In this document: positions 6,358 to 13,129 of the stretch, in pieces
How the letters are laid out: each line of letters opens with the position of its first letter
Position numbering within the stretch: position 1 is the stretch's first letter
Assembly: GCA_013202965.1 (NCBI GenBank)
Contig: JABMQZ010000214.1
Coordinates: 1 to 46,063, forward strand
Reading direction: 5' to 3'
DNA length: 46,063 nucleotides
DNA from: Bacteroidota bacterium
GTDB taxonomy: Bacteria; Bacteroidota; Bacteroidia; Bacteroidales; B18-G4
Notes under the pieces: model-generated
Databases searched by the model: none
The model's input: only the letters and a program-made list of their open reading frames with translations
Told to the model about the DNA's origin: nothing
Translations under genes and position numbers: made by a program

Positions 6358-8109
6358 ATGAAAACCAAACTTGTAACACTACTCATCATTGCTTTAATGC
6401 TTTCAGGTATTGAAGGTACTAAAGCTTGTACGAACTTTTTAATTACCAAAGGTGCCTCTACTGATGGTTCAGTCATGATCAGCTATGCTGCTGATTCTCA
6501 TGTATTATACGGAGAGCTTTACCATTGGTCTGCGGCCACTTATCCTGAGGGGGCCAAGCTGGATATTTATGAATGGGATACCGGGAAATATCTTGGACAG
6601 ATCGACCAGGTCATGGAAACTTATAATGTTACCGGTAACATGAACGAATACCAGGTCGCCATCGGAGAAACAACATACGGAGGCCTGTCAGAGCTCAGCA
6701 AACAGCCCGGAGCGATCATGGATTATGGAAGCCTGATGTTTATCTCTTTGCAACGATCAAAAAATGCCCGCGAAGCGATCCTTAATATGGGAAGCCTTGT
6801 TGAAAAATACGGATATTACAGCGTAGGTGAATCATTTTCAATTTCTGATCCCAATGAAGCCTGGATCATGGAGTTGATCGGTAAAGGTGAGGGTTATAAG
6901 GGCGCTGTTTGGGTGGCACGCAGGGTGCCAGACGGTTATATTTGTGCGCATGCCAACCAGGCCAGGATCACTACCTTTCCGCTTGACAATGGCAAAACTT
7001 CTATTAGTTTCGACAAGAGGGATAAGATCTTTGGACAGGATATCGCATGTGTTTATGCAGCGGACGTTATTTCCTTTGCGAAAGAAAAAGGATTCTTCGA
7101 AGGCAAAGACAAAGATTTTAGCTTTTCTGATGTTTATGCTCCCGTTGATTTTGGAGGAGCCCGATTTTGTGAAGTCAGGGTTTGGGCGATGTTCAACGAC
7201 GTATACAGCGATATGGGACAATATTTCGACTACGTAAAAGGCCATATCGAGCATCACGATAAGTTTGCTGATGGGAGTAAAAATCCCAATGGTTTTGCCA
7301 GCAACCGCATGCCCTTATGGATCAAACCTGAACGCAAGATATCTGTTCATGACATGATGAACTTTATGCGGAATCACCTCGAAGGAACCGAGCTTGATAT
7401 GACGAAAGATATTGGTGCCGGACCCTTTCAGAAACCATATCGTTGGCGTCCGCTCACCTGGAAGGTAGACGATGTCACCTATTGTAATGAAAGGGCTACC
7501 TCTACACAACAAACAGGATTTTCATTTGTTGCCCAGAGCCGGAACTGGCTGCCCCTGAGAATTGGCGGTATTTTCTGGTTTGGCATTGATGACGCAGCAA
7601 GCTCAGTGTATATGCCTATTTATTCATGCTCCACAAAAGCACCTGAGAAAATTGCCAGGGGATATGGCGCCATGATGGAATTTGTTGATGATGCCGGCTT
7701 CTGGGTGTTCAACCAGATATCAAATTTTGTATATACCCGCTATAACCTGATTCATCCGGAAGTTGAAGAGGTACAGCAGGCCACTGAAAAAGAATTTATT
7801 ATCGTTACAACTGCCATGGACGAAGCCGCCGCCAGTCTGTATAAAACAGATCCGCAACTGGCAGTGAACTTTCTCACTGATTATTCTGTTTCCACAGCCA
7901 ATAATACTGTTCTTGAATGGAAAGATTTTTATGCTTATCTCTTTACCCGTTTCATGGATGGAAATGTGAAAGAAAAAACAGCGGTTCCCGAGGGCTATAT
8001 TTACCATAATCCAAAACTGGAACAACCTGGTTACAGCGAAGAGTTTTACAGGCAGGTTGTAGGAGAAACCGGTGAACATTTCAAATATATTGGGGAAGCA
8101 GGGCATTAA
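6358..8109 (+). CDS. Secreted C69-family dipeptidase
   Basis: 583 residues. A signal peptide (residues 1-23) is followed directly by Cys24 in ACTNFLITKGASTDGS, the N-terminal-nucleophile motif of peptidase family C69 (formerly U34). Cleavage before Cys24 would expose the catalytic cysteine. Later family-type segments include GESFSISDPNEAWIMELIG and the aromatic, Trp-rich C-terminal half. It probably cleaves dipeptides or small amides in the periplasm or at the surface. It stands alone, with about 140 bp upstream and 119 bp downstream holding no other gene; a lone GGAATCC-type heptamer occurs near 6279. The family is confident, the substrate inferred. Confidence 0.88.
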   Translation: MKTKLVTLLIIALMLSGIEGTKACTNFLITKGASTDGSVMISYAADSHVLYGELYHWSAATYPEGAKLDIYEWDTGKYLGQIDQVMETYNVTGNMNEYQVAIGETTYGGLSELSKQPGAIMDYGSLMFISLQRSKNAREAILNMGSLVEKYGYYSVGESFSISDPNEAWIMELIGKGEGYKGAVWVARRVPDGYICAHANQARITTFPLDNGKTSISFDKRDKIFGQDIACVYAADVISFAKEKGFFEGKDKDFSFSDVYAPVDFGGARFCEVRVWAMFNDVYSDMGQYFDYVKGHIEHHDKFADGSKNPNGFASNRMPLWIKPERKISVHDMMNFMRNHLEGTELDMTKDIGAGPFQKPYRWRPLTWKVDDVTYCNERATSTQQTGFSFVAQSRNWLPLRIGGIFWFGIDDAASSVYMPIYSCSTKAPEKIARGYGAMMEFVDDAGFWVFNQISNFVYTRYNLIHPEVEEVQQATEKEFIIVTTAMDEAAASLYKTDPQLAVNFLTDYSVSTANNTVLEWKDFYAYLFTRFMDGNVKEKTAVPEGYIYHNPKLEQPGYSEEFYRQVVGETGEHFKYIGEAGH

Positions 8110-8228
8110 CGGATAAACTGTTAAAAATCCATAATTCATTGCCTGAACAACAGTTCGATAAAAGAAATTTTTGTATATTACGTTATTTATTATAGGATTC
8201 ATTCACACAAGCCCCAAAATAATTTATT

Positions 8229-9158
8229 ATGAACGAACAAGCCTCCACAACAGACAACGGCCGGAGCAAATCAGGTAAGACTTTATTCATTGCCATTCTG
8301 GTCATCCTTGCAATAGCGGTTATCGGATTATTGATCTGGATTTTTTCAGTAAAATCCGACATGAATACACTTATGGCCGAAAAGGAATTACAACGTGTTG
8401 AACTTCAAGGTGAACTTGATTCGCTTATGAGTGAACATGATCAGATCAAACTGGAGTACGGAACGCTTTCTGATTCTCTTTTTGTTAAGGACAGTATTAT
8501 TCAGTCCAATGCACAGGAAATCCGTAAACTGCTTGATACCCAATGGGAATATTACAAAATCAAAAAGAAGCTTGGTCTTCTCCAACAGGTAAGCCAGGGC
8601 TATGTAAGGCAAATGGACTCCCTGTATACGGTTAACAAAGAACTGACAGAGGAAAATATAGAAATTAAACAAGACCTGCAACTGGCCCACCGTGAAAACG
8701 AACAAATCGTGAAAGATAAAGCGGTACTGAATGAAAAGGTGGAAACGGCTTCAGTATTGCAGGTATATAATTTAAATGCAGCCGGGATACGTGATCGTGG
8801 TAGCGGAAAAGAAAGGGAAACAGACAAAGCCGGCAAGCTTGACAAGATCAAAGTATGTTTCACCATTGGGGAGAACAAAATTATTGATCCGGGAAGCAAA
8901 GAACTATATGTTAGAATAGCCCGGCCCGATAAGCTTATTCTCACTAAAGACCGCTCGGATGAATATACCTTCATGTACCAGGGCGAAAAAATCCAATATT
9001 CTATTGAAAAACTCATTGACTACCAAAACATGAGCATGAACATGTGCATGTACTGGTCGAAGTCTTATCCTGATAAAGAGATCATGAAGGGAGTTTATCA
9101 TGTTGAGATATTCTTTAACAATGAAGTTATTGGACATACGCAGTTTGTGTTGAAATAA
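8229..9158 (+). CDS. Membrane-anchored coiled-coil protein, function unknown
   Basis: 309 residues. A short charged N-terminus precedes one transmembrane helix (residues about 19-39, FIAILVILAIAVIGLLIWIF), then a long heptad-rich coiled coil (about 45-185, rich in Glu, Lys, Gln and Leu). After a linker, a beta-rich globular domain runs from about 205 to the end (KVCFTIGENKIIDPGSKELYVRI ... GVYHVEIFFNNEVIG). The layout suggests a periplasmic domain held off the inner membrane by a coiled-coil stalk. I recognise the architecture as common in Bacteroidetes but cannot name a family. It is convergent with the exosortase gene. Confidence 0.75.
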   Translation: MNEQASTTDNGRSKSGKTLFIAILVILAIAVIGLLIWIFSVKSDMNTLMAEKELQRVELQGELDSLMSEHDQIKLEYGTLSDSLFVKDSIIQSNAQEIRKLLDTQWEYYKIKKKLGLLQQVSQGYVRQMDSLYTVNKELTEENIEIKQDLQLAHRENEQIVKDKAVLNEKVETASVLQVYNLNAAGIRDRGSGKERETDKAGKLDKIKVCFTIGENKIIDPGSKELYVRIARPDKLILTKDRSDEYTFMYQGEKIQYSIEKLIDYQNMSMNMCMYWSKSYPDKEIMKGVYHVEIFFNNEVIGHTQFVLK

Positions 9159-9198
9159 TCAGGGTACAAGAGGGCAGGAGTGCCTGCTGCCTGATTCC

Positions 9199-9222
9199 CT
9201 GAGACTTTTAGTCACTTTGTCT
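9199..9222 (-). repeat. Period-8 repeat across the exosortase stop codon
   Basis: The minus strand reads GACAAAGT GACTAAAA GTCTCAGG. The final exosortase codons (GAT CAG ACA AAG TGA) lie in it, so the array supplies the protein's C-terminus and stop. The same CAAAGTGACTAA string ends the deacetylase gene at 1004-1015. Confidence 0.55.
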
Positions 9223-9808
9223 GATCAACATCTCTTTCATGTTCTTTATTATTTCTGATAATCTCCACCCAATATAGCCATAGCGCAAAGATCACCACAT
9301 AGAAAAAGGGACGAAAGAGATAATCGTGGCTAAAATCCCAGTATTGCGGCCAGTTCACCATGACCACAGAGAGGCCGACAACCCTGAAAATGTTGGTGAG
9401 GTGCATCGCAAGGATTCCCAGGGGGATAAACCATATTTTATGTTTGCCCGGGCCGGGAAAAAGCAACATCAACAGGGAAAATTGTATCATTTGCTTCAGT
9501 CCCGAACAGCCTGTATTGATATATATGATGGTTTTATTGGAAAAATAGATATGCATGGTTTCATCAACCCGCACAATGTCATATATTCCTGATATTACCC
9601 AGACAGATTCCCTGTATACCTCTTTTGCCATAGCTCCCATGGTTCGATACATGAAATCATGTACAGGAGCATAATCGAATTGTCTTGCCCAAATACGCCA
9701 GATGACATGGATCAGGACAGTGATCAACACAAAAAAAGCAACATCCTTTAATACATAAAGGTGATATTTCTTTATTATATTCCTTATCGGATCAGCCAAT
9801 CCTGCCAT
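9212..9808 (-). CDS. Exosortase/archaeosortase-family transpeptidase
   Basis: 198 residues, mostly hydrophobic, with about five membrane helices. The catalytic triad of the exosortase/archaeosortase superfamily is visible: Cys101 in INTGCSGLKQ, Arg142 in TNIFRVVG and His161 in DFSHDYLFRP. Enzymes of this superfamily cut C-terminal sorting signals (PEP-CTERM or similar) and are thought to transfer the protein to a surface anchor. It resembles the short Bacteroidetes types (XrtF-like); I do not assign a subtype. Its last codons lie in a period-8 repeat. No protein in this window shows a clear exosortase substrate tail. RNase HI lies 57 bp upstream on the same strand. Confidence 0.85.
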   Translation of the reverse strand: MAGLADPIRNIIKKYHLYVLKDVAFFVLITVLIHVIWRIWARQFDYAPVHDFMYRTMGAMAKEVYRESVWVISGIYDIVRVDETMHIYFSNKTIIYINTGCSGLKQMIQFSLLMLLFPGPGKHKIWFIPLGILAMHLTNIFRVVGLSVVMVNWPQYWDFSHDYLFRPFFYVVIFALWLYWVEIIRNNKEHERDVDQTK

Positions 9809-9865
9809 TCAGAATGATTTGTTTTACTGCTTATATAAGCGGAATTAAGGCTTTTTGTTCATTTT

Positions 9866-10492
9866 TTATTTCCTTCCGAAGTCTGCAGGGATCTCACCCC
9901 ATGCCGCGGTTTCCCATTTGATTATTTTGTTTGAATAATCGTGTGTTTCCAGCCATTTTATGGCCCGGTCCAGCAAGACAAATACCCTTTCATTGATCGA
10001 AACCCTTTCAAGCTTCGTATTGATCTTTTTGTCCCTGACCCATTTCATGGCTGTCCTGGAATCAGTGTAAATAGGAAAATCAAAGTCTCTTTCCGCAAGA
10101 TAGGCGAGGCCGTGTACAATAGCCAGAAACTCACCAATATTTACTGTAGCATATTGAAATGGCCCCATGCGGAATAATTCAGCCCCGGATAATTTATCCA
10201 CTCCCCTGTATTCCATGATGCCGGGGTTGCCGCTGCATGCCGCATCCACACAAATGCTATCCTCTATTGGCTTGCCATAAATTTTCTTCTCCTGTTCATT
10301 CAGCTTGCCAAAATCCTTCCCTATATAATTGCTATGATCATCCTCATAGGCCTGACGAGCCAGTCCTTCATCGACAAATGACTTATAAACCGCTCCGTCG
10401 AAATTTCTTATCTGTCTTTCACATTCCTGCCACGTCTTGTATATCCCGGGCTCCTTTCCAAGCCAGACAACATAATACTTTTGTTTTGCCAT
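9866..10492 (-). CDS. rnhA: Ribonuclease HI with N-terminal viroplasmin-like RNA/DNA-binding domain
   Basis: 208 residues. Residues 1-50 (KYYVVWLGKEPGIYKTWQEC ... FVDEGLARQAY) form the caulimovirus-viroplasmin/hybrid-binding domain. Residues about 75-205 form the RNase H domain, with acidic catalytic residues at Asp83 (VDAACSGNPG), Glu121 (IGEFLAI), Asp144 (YTDSRTA) and Asp204 (IPADFGRK). It removes RNA from RNA-DNA hybrids. The form, with the WETAAWGEIPADFGR end, is typical for Bacteroidetes. It is divergent from the GldH-like gene; TAACTTTG at 10519-10512 is a good -7 element 20 bp upstream of the start. Confidence 0.93.
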   Translation of the reverse strand: MAKQKYYVVWLGKEPGIYKTWQECERQIRNFDGAVYKSFVDEGLARQAYEDDHSNYIGKDFGKLNEQEKKIYGKPIEDSICVDAACSGNPGIMEYRGVDKLSGAELFRMGPFQYATVNIGEFLAIVHGLAYLAERDFDFPIYTDSRTAMKWVRDKKINTKLERVSINERVFVLLDRAIKWLETHDYSNKIIKWETAAWGEIPADFGRK

Positions 10493-10511
10493 ACACAGCT
10501 TCTTTGCCTGA

Positions 10512-10519
10512 CAAAGTTA
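10512..10519 (-). promoter_or_regulatory. -7 element for RNase HI gene
   Basis: Minus strand TAACTTTG, an exact match to the Bacteroidetes -7 consensus TAnnTTTG, 20 bp before the start codon. No clear -33 TTG at the expected distance. Confidence 0.45.
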
Positions 10520-10541
10520 GTAAAAGAAGCACTGCATATTA

Positions 10542-10549
10542 TATCTTTG
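10542..10549 (+). promoter_or_regulatory. -7 element for the GldH-like gene
   Basis: TATCTTTG, an exact TAnnTTTG match, 20 bp before ATG 10570. It makes the 77-bp intergenic region a compact divergent promoter. The nearby ATG at 10558 would lie almost at the transcription start, which favours 10570. Confidence 0.5.
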
Positions 10550-10569
10550 TCTTCTCAATGCTATTTATT

Positions 10570-11019
10570 ATGAAAAAGACCTTTTTGAGATATATTGCCC
10601 TCTTTATCCTCACAGCAGGCTGTTCTTCAGGATCGACCATAGAATCATTTCACAACTTTCCCGGCCAGAAATGGCAACGTTTTGAAAACCCGCTTATCAA
10701 TTTTGATATTGAACACCCCAACACATTCTACGACATGTGGCTGGAGTTACATTATACCAGCTCTTTTGATACGGATAATCTTCCGGTCACCGTGATCATG
10801 TATACGCCTTCCGGGGAAATCCGCAGCCGGGATATCATCCTGAAATTAAATGTCGAAAAAGACAAGCATGGTGAGTCCGGAAAGCTTCGCGTACCCTTGA
10901 GGAAAGAATTTGCTTTTTCAGAAAAAGGGGATTGTAAATTTGAAATAGAGAACCGCTCACAAAAAATTGAGGCTTCCGGGCTTATCTCAATAGGTATAAT
11001 AATGGAAAAGTCTCAATGA
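10570..11019 (+). CDS. gldH: GldH-like gliding-motility lipoprotein
   Basis: 149 residues from ATG 10570. The N-terminus MKKTFLRYIALFILTAGCSSG is a lipoprotein signal with a lipobox ending at Cys18. The body follows the GldH pattern: FHNFPGQKWQRF near the N-terminus, then INFDIEHPNTFYDMWLELHYTSS, a run of short beta strands and a basic middle. GldH is one of the Gld lipoproteins tied to gliding and T9SS function in Bacteroidetes, and its usual length of about 150-160 residues fits. Identification rests on general pattern and length, so it is moderate. The 3' end overlaps the convergent ribF by 7 bp. Confidence 0.6.
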   Translation: MKKTFLRYIALFILTAGCSSGSTIESFHNFPGQKWQRFENPLINFDIEHPNTFYDMWLELHYTSSFDTDNLPVTVIMYTPSGEIRSRDIILKLNVEKDKHGESGKLRVPLRKEFAFSEKGDCKFEIENRSQKIEASGLISIGIIMEKSQ

Positions 11020-11948
11020 GCGACAAGCCTTTTCTTGACGGTCTCCTGATCCTGAATCAGTTGCTGCCTTAATGCGTCCAGGCTTTCAAACTTTTCCTCA
11101 TCCCTTATCCTGTCCACAAAATATATGGTGATCGTTTCACCGTATATTTCTTCATCAAAATCAAAAATATGTACCTCGATGGTAAGGTCACCGTTGTTGA
11201 TGGTTGGCCTGTGTCCAATATTGCTCATGCCCAGAAATGATTTATTTCCCCACTTGACACGACAGGCATAGACACCAATGGCTGTGATCAGCTTATATTC
11301 ATCATTTAATTCGATATTGGCTGTGGGAAACCCTATTCCCCGGCCTATTTTCTGGCCCCCGACAACAGTGCCTGTAATGGAATATTCATAGCCAAGCAAT
11401 GTATTGGCAAGTACAATATTTCCTTCTTTCAGTGCATTTCTAATTTTAGTAGAGCTCACTGCAATATCATTTATATCCTGAACAGGGATCTGTTCCACCC
11501 CGAAATCCAAATCTTTTGCAAGTGTAAGCAGTTCCTCAAAAGAGCCTTCCCTGTTTTTCCCGAAATGATGATCATAGCCAAGCACTAGCTTATGAACGCC
11601 AATCTTTTCAAGCAGTATTTTCTTTATAAAATTTTCGGCGCCTGTTGAGGCAAATTCCACAGTGAAGGGAATGATCACCAGATGATCAATCCCATTTTTC
11701 CCGATCAGCTCATATTTTTTTTCAAGTGTATTGATAAACTTCAGGTTTTTACTGTCGGGATGAATTACCAGGCGCGGATGCGGATGAAAAGTAATTACAA
11801 CGCTTTCACCCTCACACTCATCAGCCAGCCTGACCACCCTTTCAAGTATCTTGCTGTGGCCAAGATGCACACCATCAAATGTACCAACGCTTACCACCGG
11901 GTTTTTAACTTTTCTGTATTCCTCTATGCCGTGATATATTTTCACCAC
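11013..11948 (-). CDS. ribF: Bifunctional riboflavin kinase / FAD synthetase
   Basis: 311 residues, the normal length. The N-terminal nucleotidyltransferase domain has GTFDGVHLGH at 22-31 (ATP binding) and SSTKIRNAL at 165-173. The C-terminal riboflavin-kinase domain has GRGIGFPTAN at 202-211. It phosphorylates riboflavin to FMN and adenylates FMN to FAD in the cytoplasm. It lies 102 bp downstream of asd on the same strand, so co-transcription is possible. Confidence 0.96.
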   Translation of the reverse strand: MVKIYHGIEEYRKVKNPVVSVGTFDGVHLGHSKILERVVRLADECEGESVVITFHPHPRLVIHPDSKNLKFINTLEKKYELIGKNGIDHLVIIPFTVEFASTGAENFIKKILLEKIGVHKLVLGYDHHFGKNREGSFEELLTLAKDLDFGVEQIPVQDINDIAVSSTKIRNALKEGNIVLANTLLGYEYSITGTVVGGQKIGRGIGFPTANIELNDEYKLITAIGVYACRVKWGNKSFLGMSNIGHRPTINNGDLTIEVHIFDFDEEIYGETITIYFVDRIRDEEKFESLDALRQQLIQDQETVKKRLVAH

Positions 11949-12050
11949 AATAATTATTAAATATTAGTCTGTTTTTCCAGGGTTTCTATTTTAGTAAATG
12001 CCAATGATTAAACGAATCAACGAATAAACCCTAAATAAACCCAATACCTT

Positions 12051-13043
12051 TTACAGTCTTCTTGATTTTACCAAATATTCCGCAATCTGTACTGCATTCG
12101 TTGCAGCACCTTTTCTCAGGTTGTCTGAAACGATCCATAAGTTCAGTGAATTTTCACATGATTCATCCCTTCTTATCCTCCCGACAAAAACATCATTTTT
12201 TCCCTCTGCAAATAAAGGCATGGGGTAAATATCGGCTTGTATATCATCCTGTACGGTGATCCCGGGGGTTTGTGCAAGTAACTTTCTTAGTTCATCAAGC
12301 TCAAAAGCTGAATTAAGTTCAATATTCACAGCCTCTGAATGCCCTCCGAATACAGGCACCCTCACAACGGTGGCGGTAATTTGCAGGCTGTGATCATCCA
12401 GTATTTTCCTGCCTTCGTCTACCAGTTTTTGTTCCTCCGTTGTATACCCATTATCCAAAAACTTACCGCCATGGGGAAAAAGGTTTAAATCAATAGGGTG
12501 AGGGTAGGCCTTTTCGGTTTTTATTCCTTTTCTTTCACTTTTTAGTTGCAGAACAGCAGCGGCACCCGAACCGGTTACCGACTGGTATGTGGAAATCACT
12601 ACCCGTTTAATGCCATATTTATTATACAATGGTGCCAGAACCATGACCATTTGTATCGTGGAGCAATTCGGATTTGCAATGATGCGGGGAAGCTTCTGAA
12701 TAGAAGAAGCGTTGATTTCAGGAACCACCAGGGGGATTTTTTCTTCATTTCTCCAGGCAGATGAATTATCTATTACATAGCATTGCTTCTCTGCAAATTC
12801 AGGAGCCCATTCCCTTGAAACCCCTGCCCCTGCAGAAAATAAAGCAATGTGAGGGTTTTTTATCAGTGCATCACGAATACTGCATACAGTGTATTCCTTG
12901 CCATGAAACATAAGTTTCTTCCCTACAGAGCGCTCTGAGGCTGCCGGTATCAACTCTATTCCTTTGAACAGGCGGCTTTCTTCAAGCACTTTCAGCATAA
13001 CTCTTCCTACCAGGCCTGTAACACCTATGATTGCGATTTTCAT
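12051..13043 (-). CDS. asd: Aspartate-semialdehyde dehydrogenase
   Basis: 330 residues. N-terminal NADP-binding motif IGVTGLVGRVML at 6-17. Active-site cysteine Cys127 in ANPNCSTIQM; substrate-binding RVPVFGGHSE at 228-237 with His235 as the proton-transfer residue. It makes aspartate semialdehyde, the branch point for lysine/diaminopimelate, threonine and methionine synthesis. A -7 element (TATTTTTG on the minus strand) lies at 13121-13114, divergent from the lamin-tail gene. Confidence 0.96.
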   Translation of the reverse strand: MKIAIIGVTGLVGRVMLKVLEESRLFKGIELIPAASERSVGKKLMFHGKEYTVCSIRDALIKNPHIALFSAGAGVSREWAPEFAEKQCYVIDNSSAWRNEEKIPLVVPEINASSIQKLPRIIANPNCSTIQMVMVLAPLYNKYGIKRVVISTYQSVTGSGAAAVLQLKSERKGIKTEKAYPHPIDLNLFPHGGKFLDNGYTTEEQKLVDEGRKILDDHSLQITATVVRVPVFGGHSEAVNIELNSAFELDELRKLLAQTPGITVQDDIQADIYPMPLFAEGKNDVFVGRIRRDESCENSLNLWIVSDNLRKGAATNAVQIAEYLVKSRRL

Positions 13044-13113
13044 TAATAATTAATATTTGTTCTTTGTCATAGCGGACATTTTCCTAAAAATGGTATTAAT
13101 CAATAGGGACAGA

Positions 13114-13121
13114 CAAAAATA
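13114..13121 (-). promoter_or_regulatory. -7 element for asd
   Basis: Minus strand TATTTTTG, an exact TAnnTTTG match, 70 bp upstream of the asd start. Confidence 0.35.
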
Positions 13122-13129
13122 CTAATTCA

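Noticed and set aside
9170-9195. Hairpin GCAGG-AGTG-CCTGC between the coiled-coil gene and the exosortase gene
   Set aside because: Short stem with no T-tract in either direction, so not called as a terminator.
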